Assembly: GCA_013350335.1 (NCBI GenBank)
Contig: CM023540.1
Coordinates: forward strand, 17,303,828-17,367,827
DNA from: Chimonanthus salicifolius
Taxonomy: Eukaryota; Streptophyta; Magnoliopsida; Laurales; Calycanthaceae
Length of the DNA stretch: 64,000 bases
Direction: 5' to 3'
The position numbers and the translations under genes are program-made. Below, piece by piece: positions 1 to 64,000 of the stretch (position 1 is its first letter; each line of letters begins with the position of its first letter). The notes under the pieces were generated by a model, which saw only the letters and a list, made by a program, of their open reading frames with translations, was not told the DNA's origin and ran no database searches.

Positions 1-289
1 AACTGGCACACATAATCGGGTTGCTTTTCACCATTTGTCTTTTTTTTGTCAAATTTGCTAAGAGCCAAAAATTGTAGCAATCCATTTTTAAATTTGAAAA
101 ATGACAGTTCTCTCTCGATTCCTCCATTATTTGACAAAATCAGGTTTTGTCTTAAAAGTACACTGGCAAAAGTCGATACCAATGACCATGGTAACAACAT
201 CTTATGGAGCCAATTGGGTATCCTCTAGAGAGAGTGAAGCCTGTTCTTGAGTGACAAAAGATGCTTAGTTCCTCTGAACTCCAAGGAAG

Positions 290-828
290 ATCTGATGGGG
301 TCTTGCTTCGTGAGGGGCCAAAAGTGAGATGGAGTACTCACATATAGGGATCAAGGGTTGTTTTTTCGGAGTCTGGGAATTAAGGATTCCAATGAAGCGG
401 AATTGCTTAGTATTAGGAGAGCCTTCACTATAGGATTGGATCTAGGGGGTAGTAAATTAGTTATCGAAAGTGATTCTTCTAATGCCATTAAATGGGCTAG
501 GGGAGTGAAGTGCCCTCCATGGAGGCTAATCACCTTAGTTAGGGAGATTAAGGATCTGGTTTTGGGGCGGGAAATCTCCTTTATGCCCATCAACAGGACA
601 ACTAATGGAGTGGCGGACTTCTTCGCTAGATATGGAGTCGATGGGTTGATTAGTGGAGTCTATCACATTCCCGGAGATTAGTTCTTGTGCTATTTTGGGG
701 GAGTTTTGATGTTTTCTTTGCTTGTTTATTCGTCTTTCGTTTTGGCTAATTCTCTTAGGCCTATTGTATTTTTCTGTACTGGTTTTTCTTTCTTAATATA
801 ATCCTTTCTGTTACCGCTCAAAAAAACA
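290..828 (+). mobile_element. LINE 3' fragment with RNase H domain
   Basis: Positions 358-681 read as the C-terminal half of a plant L1-type RNase H domain. The block DSNEAELLSIRRAF, a PPWRLITLVREIKDL segment and the closing motif NGVADFFARYGVD are all visible, followed by a stop at 679-681. A T-rich 3' UTR then runs to ACCGCTC plus a short A tract near 828. The upstream part of the domain is broken by stops, so the copy is 5'-truncated and dead. The same tail motif and a similar protein occur in the minus-strand copy at 19992-20630, so both belong to one LINE family. Confidence 0.75.
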
Positions 829-1082
829 GAGGAATCACTGCATTTAGCTTCCACAGCTTTGGGTCACTGAACAGAGTCCACAGCTGGATTCAGAAGTTGG
901 AAATACAAACCACTGATGTATTTTAAATTTTAACATCTAACAGAAGTTGGAATCACATCTTGGATGAAGGATTAAGTATGATTAACCACATTTGGCATGC
1001 AAGTGTGGAATACCTTTATTGTAGAGTTGTGGCCATGCAAAGATTCTCCATTTCTAATGAGTGGACCAAAATCATCTTGAAC

Positions 1083-1124
<42 letters not shown>

Positions 1125-3025
1125 GTGGTGATGGTTGTGTGAGTTGGGGTATAGTATAATTTGCCCACTTGATTAGCAGTCTTAATGAGCAAAGCAGGTC
1201 ACACCTGTTGAGCTGTTTTGAAACTTGGAAGCCTTTCATTAGGCCATTGATGTGATATCTATAAATTTTCCAAATTTCATTGTATATTATTTTCAGTTGC
1301 CTCAGAGGTTTGTTCTTATTCTTAAAAAGAGGAAAGAAAAGAAATATTTGCTGTTTCATCTCGTCTTTCTTCTAATGTGTCACTAATGATTTGATGAAAC
1401 ACGGTATCTTTGCAGGAAAAAAGATCATGGGTTGTTTCATTCTTGGGTCTCAGTCATATCCACTTCTGCATAGTGTGATGGTTTAGTGTCATTTGACTGC
1501 ACTACTGCACTGCTCACTGAGGACTGATGGGTGCCCACCAGGTTGCAGCTGAATTGGAAGTGAATTTCTTTTTCAGGATCCAGTTTTGTTAAGTGGGTAG
1601 CTCAACATATTTTTTCTGTGTATACTAAAACTGTATATGCCTTTGTATCCTCCACGTTACCAATTTTTAAAAACGTATACTGAAATTCATAGCTTGTGTG
1701 CAGAAACTAGGATACAGTGGTGAATGAATATTGGTCTTATTTAAACATAGCACTTGCTCTAGCAATTCATTACAGCAAATAAGCAAAGGAAGGGGGACAA
1801 TGACAAAAATTGATAAATGGTGCATTTATTTGTTGTGATTTAGGAAGTGAAATGCTCAGAGGTATGCAGTGTTAGAACACATATTTGTGGGATGCATGTT
1901 CGGACCATTAACAGATAAAAAATCCTCTACTTGCCTCGGTAAGAAAATCTTGTAGAATTGGCGTGCAATTTGAGCCATGTTTTCATCAACCTGATTCTTT
2001 GACGAGAAACATCGTCTGAAAAATATCTTTCTAATAGACTTTGCCTCTAGCCCTGTGGAGGCGATTAGAATGTTGTGCATACACGAGGTCATCCAAGGGA
2101 ACCGGGTTCATCATATTTGATTTCTCCATTTCCATGTAGAAAAACCTAAAACGAGGACCAGTCATTTACTCTGTTTCAGAGTAGTATCGACAGAGGAAGG
2201 TAACGGGCTGTCTTTTCTCTAAATGAGGATGGTCGTGTAAATATGTTCTTTTGCAAAAGTCAGTTAAAGGGCAACGGTCCGCCATGTTGAAATGATTCTA
2301 TTAGAGATGTTTCAAAGGTCATTTTGACAATATTTAAATTTGGTATTAATATGTTTATCCCAACTCATGATCTTTATATTTAAATTTTAATAGAATGAAA
2401 TTAAATATATTGAATACAATAATGAAGATTACTCAATTGAACTAAAAGTATTCTCACAAGTTCACCTTTCAAATGTAAAATGAAAATATTTACTTTAAAG
2501 CATATTAAAAAAATATTCAATTGTTTTTCTAATTATTAATAATATATGAGTGTGTTTGAATCTTTGCATTTATTTCAATGTGATATATAATAAGTATTAT
2601 TTTTATTTTCAAATTTCCTATTTTAATTTTTATTGTATTTATTTCGTGGTCAAGCCTTAGGAGAGAGGGTCATAAATTTAGTACTAAAATTGGGTTGGAC
2701 TTTTGAGACAAACCCATTTATATTTTAAATTTTATCAAATTCAAATTTACTTTTTCTTTTTTTTTTTGAATTTACGTTTGAAAAATGTGGGAAATCCAAG
2801 GTAGAACCCCCACGGGTGATATCCTGCCCTTAAGGCATATCCAAAATAAAGAAAATCACATTTGCCCATCCAACATTTTATTTCCAATTTTGCCCCTTCT
2901 CTGAACTCGACAATAAGACCTCTAAAGTTGCATGTGTAGTTTATTTCTAAGACTCGACGCACAACAGTGGAAAAATCACTCCTCTGCTGCAAGAGTTGTG
3001 GTTTCCCACCTCTCATGCATATGTT
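829..3025. other. Intergenic sequence, no gene seen
   Basis: Apart from the microsatellite there is no open frame with family resemblance. The short open frames (for example 960-1142 and 1856-2092) show no recognisable motif. A T tract at 2751-2767 followed by unassigned sequence may mark the 3' end of a minus-strand retroposon, but no protein remnant could be read. Confidence 0.5.
1086..1121. repeat. (CT)n microsatellite
   Basis: About 18 uninterrupted CT dinucleotides lie in intergenic sequence. No gene is associated with them. Confidence 0.95.
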
Positions 3026-3033
3026 CTTCACCA

Positions 3034-3521
3034 GGGGTTCAAAAATTGGTTCGGCCGATATGTGATACGGACGATTTTTCGGTCGATAATTTTATCTCTT
3101 ATACCGATATCGGCATTTTCTCTCTCCTCCGATATCGGAACCGTGAAAAAACCGCAAAAAACCGTGATGAACAGTGATGAATCGTGACAAAACAGCAAAA
3201 AACCGCAAAGAACCATAAACCCTGAACCTCGGAAAACCGTGGAAAACCGTGAAAAACCGTGAAAACTGCAAAAAACCGTGAACACCCCTGAGAACCGTAA
3301 ACCCTGGAAAATCGTGGAAAATCGAGAAAAACCGCGAAAAACCGTGTAAAAACCGCGAAAAACCGTATCGGTGTTTTAAAAAAAAAAAATTAGAATACCG
3401 ATATTTATGAATATCGGTCGATATTGTGACCGATATTTCGGACCGAATATCGGCCATATCGGCCGATATTCGGTATGTACGGCCGATACTTATCGTATCG
3501 GCCGATATTTGGACCTTTGGT
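3034..3521. mobile_element. MITE-like element rich in CCGATATCGG
   Basis: Both ends carry inverted GGTTCAAAAATTGG-like and CGGCCGATAT blocks (left from 3034, right before 3521). The ends are dense in palindromic CCGATATCGG. The centre (about 3145-3370) is a degenerate tandem array of AAAACCGTG/AAAACCGCG units. Flanking octamers CTTCACCA (3026-3033) and CTTCACAA (3522-3529) match at 7 of 8 positions, as expected of an aged hAT-type target duplication. There is no coding capacity; open frames over it are low-complexity. Confidence 0.55.
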
Positions 3522-3529
3522 CTTCACAA

Positions 3530-6435
3530 CTATTTTTTTCACCACAAGTTAGAAATTTTTAGAGTTCTGAAGTTCACTCAAATAATAAGCTATTATATCA
3601 ATTTCTACACATGAATATTTATAGATTAAATTATGCACTAATTTTTGTCCTGAACGCTCTTAAACAATCTCACTATCCCTCAATCATAGAACTTTGAATC
3701 ACAATAGATCTCCTATGCTAATTGTAATTGTAAATAAATAATTTTAATATATGTCTCAATAGCCAGTCTACTCCTGCTTCATAAAAGAAGATAAAAAACA
3801 AGTTAAATCAAAGACTCAAAGATGAGAAATATTGTGAGGAGATAAGTAAAGGCATTTGTGGGGTAGCACAACCAATGAAAGAAAAAAGGATACTATTAAA
3901 TCATTACGTGGAAATCTATCTTTTCTCAGATATATGAATGGAATAAAAAACAGTAAAATACTCTAACATGCAACCAGAAAAATGACATCAAGATTTGTGT
4001 GGTTTGACAATGTTTCTACATTCATGAGACAAGCTCTAAATCAGTCTTCCATTATTAAAATGGGATTACAATCAACTCTCTCATATACAAGAGAGGATAA
4101 CAACATCAAGAGTAAAACAACAGAAGGATAACACAATAAAGAACAATCTCACCAAAGTGGTTGCACTATCATCTCTTCTAAAATCACCTTTGAAATATCA
4201 CCACCGAACTCTCTCATGTATGCACAACAGAAAAATGACTCTTTCTTTCTCACTCTCTAAGTGTCTCTCACACTTGAATCTTGAATTTGTCAAAATGATG
4301 AAATGAGAAGAGGAGTAGAGGTTTATATTTACTTAAGAGAGGTGTGAAAAACTAGGCCATAATGAGTTCCTTTCAACTAAGGAGACTTTTCCATTTTCAA
4401 TAAGTCTTCTTCAATTTAATGGGAGACTACAACAACTAATGAGCCATTCCTCATTTCCAATGAGGTATCTCCAATTTCCATGAGACATCTCTTCCATTCC
4501 CCAAAAAGTAATTCCTCATTCCCATGAGGCATCTCATCTCCTATTTTAATGAAACGAGAGTCTTTGAGTTTGATTTCCGCTGCATCTCAAAGGGCTACTC
4601 CCTTTATAATTATGCAGTGTGTGATTACTGATTAGACAGTCTTATAAATGCTTTGAAAATTAATTTAGTACGATAAGAGACTTGAACACATTGGTCATAT
4701 CAAAGAAAATACAACCTTTTAGATCTACCGGTGAAAAAGATCATTATCTTATAAAACTTTTACTAATTCGATTTAAGACCTACAAGATGAATGCTCAATA
4801 TTGAAATTTGATTAACAGAGAAATTTGAGCATCAATTATTAAATTTATATCAGAGAAAATAGAAAATTTCATTATATATTCTTCACCACTTCATATTTCA
4901 TATAGGCTTAAAGAAGAATTTGTTATCTGAGAGAGAGCCATACATCATTAATACATTTTGATGAAATGAAATAAATTTTTAGATTCATATATTACTCGAA
5001 ATTATGATAGATCCAAAATTATTAACTATTTGATATAAGACTACATAATTGATGTATGATATTGAAAATATTTTTTTTTTAATAACAACTAAGATTAATC
5101 TTTGATTTTGAATCCTCATATCGAATGGTTAATTTGATTTGAATTTCGGTCACAGTTTTAAAGATTTCCCTCTATTTTTTTGCAACCATTAATCCCAAAA
5201 TCATGAAATATATTAATTTTAAAATATAATGATTTTGTAGAAAACTAAAATTGAATTGATAAAGAAAGAGGTAGAGTAGAATGACCTTTTTTTTATAAAT
5301 AAATAGAAAAATTATACATTGGAAACAGTTTTTTCCAATTAAATAATTATTTTAATAGAGTTTATGTTTAACATTTTCATTCTCTGTGAACTTGTTAACT
5401 TTTTGTAACATTTAAAATAGTAGTAATATATTTTATTTTAGATGACTCTTAGAAAAATAAAAACTAGTCATTGTTCTTCAATCCAACTTAATATAAGATA
5501 AATTAAGCTTGTTATGACTTATGAAGTCTATATTACATTTTTCATTGAATCATGACCATCTTATCATTAACGATTATTAAAAAATAAGTTTTAAGGTATT
5601 TCAGTAGTATCAAAATGAGTTAAAATATTAAAAATTACTATACTTTTATCAATGTTAAAATGTCTTGATATATATGCTATTCAAATTTAATACCTGTAAA
5701 ATTATAATCTCAAAGTGATGCAAACTTAAGTTTAATAATAATTTAAATTAATTAAACTTCTACATTTTTAATAAATTTTCATGAATTACATACAAAAAAT
5801 ATTTTAATTCAGAAAATACATCTAACAACTTTTTAACATTTTCAAGAAATAATATTTTAAAATAAATTTATTTTTTAATACTAACATACACTATATTTTT
5901 AGCTTCAATTACTCAAGCCAAATGACCCCTAAAAAATAGTCTTCGCAAATAGTGAGTTTCTCATATCTTCAATATTTGCCTTTTACTGTTTTTTTAGACA
6001 ATAACATCAGTTATTGATATTGAAAGTGTATTAAAAGCATTTATTTAAAAGTTAAATTAAGTATAAATTTATAATTTTTATACTCATCACATCAAAGAGC
6101 ATAATGGTTTATATATATATATAAACAAAAAATTAGTGTTATTTCACTTTATAACTATATATTTTTATGTGTTTTTTTATATCTATGATGCATTAGATTA
6201 ATTTTCAAGGTATGTACATATTTCTCTATCTATACATATTAGATAACTTTCCAGCGAATCAAAGTGTATTAAAATCAAATTGTTTATTTCATATATCTTT
6301 AAATTTGGGTTATTTTTACCATCATTAAAATTTGTGAACAGGAAAATAGTAATTTTCTATTTTTCTTTTTAAGTAACACGGCCGAGTACATTGAATCATC
6401 TTAGGCTGTGTATCCGTGTCATGATCCGTTTATCA
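3530..6435. other. AT-rich intergenic region without recognisable genes
   Basis: This is a long AT-rich stretch with homopolymer runs and a short (TA)n near 6109-6123. No open frame of useful length, no retroelement domain and no clear terminal repeats were found. It probably contains decayed repeats that cannot be identified by eye. Confidence 0.5.
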
Positions 6436-6515
6436 AAAAGAAAATTGGCGCGCTCTCTGCCAGAAACTAGGGTTTTTCTTTTCTTTTCTCTCTCTCCAAT
6501 CTTTGTCTAAAAATG
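6436..6515 (+). promoter_or_regulatory. GYRA: Probable GYRA core promoter: E2F-like site, telo-box, pyrimidine patch
   Basis: TTGGCGCG at 6445-6452 fits the plant E2F consensus. TAGGGTTT at 6468-6475 is the reverse complement of the telo-box AAACCCTA. A pyrimidine-rich patch follows at about 6473-6500, typical of plant transcription start regions. No convincing TATA box is present. E2F sites and telo-boxes together are known from plant S-phase and growth genes. Expression tied to cell proliferation is an inference here. Confidence 0.6.
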
Positions 6516-6545
6516 ACAATGCAGCGATATTACTCCACTGAGTAG
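6513..6545 (+). other. Upstream ORF of 10 codons in the GYRA leader
   Basis: An ATG at 6513 is followed by nine further codons and a TAG at 6543-6545. A second, four-codon uORF lies at 6606-6620 (ATG GCA AAC TGG TGA). Both precede the main ATG at 6703. They matter only if transcription starts upstream of about 6510, which the pyrimidine patch suggests but does not prove. Confidence 0.4.
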
Positions 6546-6702
6546 ACAATTCTTCTCATTTCTCCAGACATCATAAAAAAACTGGAGAAAACCCAAATCC
6601 TCGCAATGGCAAACTGGTGAAAGAGAAATTCCCACCTTTTCACCACCAAAAACCCCCCATAAACCCTGTTTTCCCATTCTTCGGTTCTTTCTTTCCCCCG
6701 CA

Positions 6703-62392
<55,690 letters not shown>

Positions 62393-62824
62393 GTAAGACA
62401 TCTGCTGTTGGTGCAGTTATATACAATATCCGATACGGGAAACTTCTATGGAATTTTGTGGTACATCAAAAGATTAAGAAAAAATTCTGCATTGGTTGTA
62501 TTTCATTAAATACAAAGTCTTGTTTTTGGGCTTTGATTAACCTGCACAATGATTTCAACTTGGATTGTGTTGAACTTGAAAGCACTGGTCATGTGTTCTC
62601 AAGGCATCACCTCATTTAACTATCAAATTACTTCAAACTATCATTTTCTGTCAGACATATTTTGATCTAAATATTGATGTGAGTAGTTGATGTATTTATT
62701 AGTAAAGCAACAAGTTTCTTGTGCTAATAAACCTATAGTTTGTGTGACACCACTTAAGGAAATGAAATGAATAATCATAAGATTGCTTTTGATGACATTA
62801 ACGCAGAAATCATATTATCTAGCT

Positions 62825-63928
62825 GAATAACATGAGAAGGCGTGTTATTCCACTTGAGGCTTCAACTACATGTCCTTTATGCGAGGATGAGGAGGAAATT
62901 GTTGACCATTTGTTATGCAAGTGTAGATTCACATGGGTGGTTTGGTATTCGTTCTTGAGCTTGCTTGGGTGTTCGTGGGTTCTAAGTGGTGATGTGGAGG
63001 AACTAGTCGAGTCTTGGTTGAGGGGCCCCTTTAGAGGAAGGCATAGGGTGGCATGGAAAATGATCTCGTTCGCTGTCTCGTGGGCTGTTTGGAAAGAACG
63101 TAATGCAAGGATATTTGAGGGTAAGAAGGGGGATCCTATAGGTGTGTTTGAAAAGGCAAAATGGCAAGTAATCGGATGTTTGTCGGTATGTAAGGAGTTT
63201 CGGGGGATGAATCCTGAGGATTTTTACTTGTCATGGGAGGGGTGCATGAAAGACGTTAGTAAAGGCAAAAAGAAAGTGGTGATGTGGGTTGTCCCCCCTC
63301 TAGGTTCTTGCAACTTCAATGTCGATGGGGCGGTGAGGGGTAAACCTGGTCCGGCTGGAATTGGAGGGGTATCACATGATGATAGAGGTAGAATGTTGGC
63401 AACCTTTTTCCGAGTCAATTGGGTTGATGGAGTCTAATGAAGCTGAATTGTGGGCAATTAGGAGAGCTCTTCAGGTTTGGTTTGGGTTTAGGAGTGGTAA
63501 TCTTGTTATCGAAGGTGATTTTACTAATGTCATCACTTGGGCTAGTAATAGAGTTTTCCCCCCCATGGAGATTGATCGGTGTGGCTAGGGACATATGGAG
63601 GATGTGCAGGCGTGGAGGTGTCTCCTTTACTCATATCCCTCGATCAGCAAATTGTGTTGCAGATTTTTTGGGGAAAGCAGGTGTTGATTCTCATTCTCCA
63701 TCTTTGGAGTTCTTCACTTCCCACTTGCTTTGTACTCTTGGGGTTGGGGGCTTCTTTTGGATCCTTCTTGGGAGGATGTTTGTGGATTATTTTTCTTTAT
63801 TCTCTTCTTCTTTGTTTTCCCCTTTCTTTGGTGGTTTTGAGCATATATCTCTTATACTTGGATTCGCTGTGTACTTTATGTATTTCCTTTCTTTTCTTAA
63901 TGATTTTCAGTCAATGTTTCAAAAAAAC
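62825..63928 (+). mobile_element. LINE 3' part: zf-RVT plus RNase H, in intron 22
   Basis: 62832-63437 encodes a zf-RVT domain (TTCPLCEDEEEIVDHLLCKC, then a Trp-rich helix and AVWKERNARIFEG) and the start of RNase H (SCNFNVDGAVRGKPGPAGIG). A frameshift near 63400-63430 moves to ESNEAELWAIRRALQVW, and another at the C run near 63560 to PPWRLIGVARDIWRMCRRG and NCVADFLGKAGVD. The 3' UTR ends in an A tract at about 63922-63928. 5'-truncated and non-functional. Confidence 0.85.
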
Positions 63929-64000
63929 TTGTTAGTGTTTGTTGGTACTGGAAAACTAGTTCTAAGAGGCTTATATGTACAGTATATACAATTTAAATGA

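Noticed and set aside
62832..64000. Separate host gene downstream of GYRA exon 22
   Set aside because: The frames are zf-RVT and RNase H pieces of a LINE with an A tail at 63928; the last frame past 63700 is 3' UTR.

Overview
The window is plant nuclear DNA, almost certainly from an angiosperm. It holds one recognisable host gene on the + strand: the nuclear-encoded organellar DNA gyrase subunit A (GYRA). Its protein is close to the plant family throughout. It is cut by 22 spliceosomal introns (the last one open at the window end). Between the exons lie plant-type transposable elements: L1-type LINEs with a terminal RNase H domain, RTE-type LINEs, Ty1/copia elements, TRIMs, a tRNA-derived SINE and hAT-like MITEs. 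The species cannot be named from the sequence alone.

Layout. Positions 1-6440 are intergenic: the 3' end of a LINE, a (CT)n microsatellite, a MITE-like GGCCGATAT element (3034-3521) and a long AT-rich stretch without genes. A probable GYRA promoter lies at about 6440-6510, with an E2F-like site, a telo-box and a pyrimidine patch. The coding sequence starts at 6703. Twenty-two coding exons were placed to the base by reading frame, GT/AG borders and family conservation. They total 2,295 nt, or 765 codons, up to 62392. The rest of the C-terminal beta-pinwheel, roughly 180-190 residues by comparison with the family, must lie beyond 64000. The exons fall in clusters separated by very long introns: intron 1 is 6.8 kb, intron 4 7.4 kb, intron 10 10.0 kb, intron 12 4.6 kb, intron 15 5.9 kb, intron 17 8.5 kb and intron 19 4.0 kb.

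The long introns carry layered insertions, many with readable target-site duplications (TSDs). Intron 4 has a hAT-like element (15726-17694, perfect 8-bp TSD) inside an older inverted-repeat element, and itself holding head-to-head TRIM copies. Intron 10 has a minus-strand copia element with both LTRs (28962-36240), filled by a LINE, a non-coding LTR-type element and a solo LTR. Intron 15 has a LINE whose RNase H reading frame is cut by a 3.1-kb LTR-like insertion with a perfect 5-bp TSD. Intron 17 has a decayed copia element interrupted by a solo LTR (TSD TTTTA), a 5'-truncated RTE LINE (16-bp TSD) and an unidentified 444-bp insertion (14-bp TSD).

I found no CRISPR array, rRNA or functional tRNA gene, and no sign of a new multi-gene system. 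What deserves a second look is the nested-insertion record inside one housekeeping gene, a solo-LTR family found in two introns, the inverted TRIM composite, the unidentified 444-bp insertion and the replication-type promoter motifs of an organellar topoisomerase gene.
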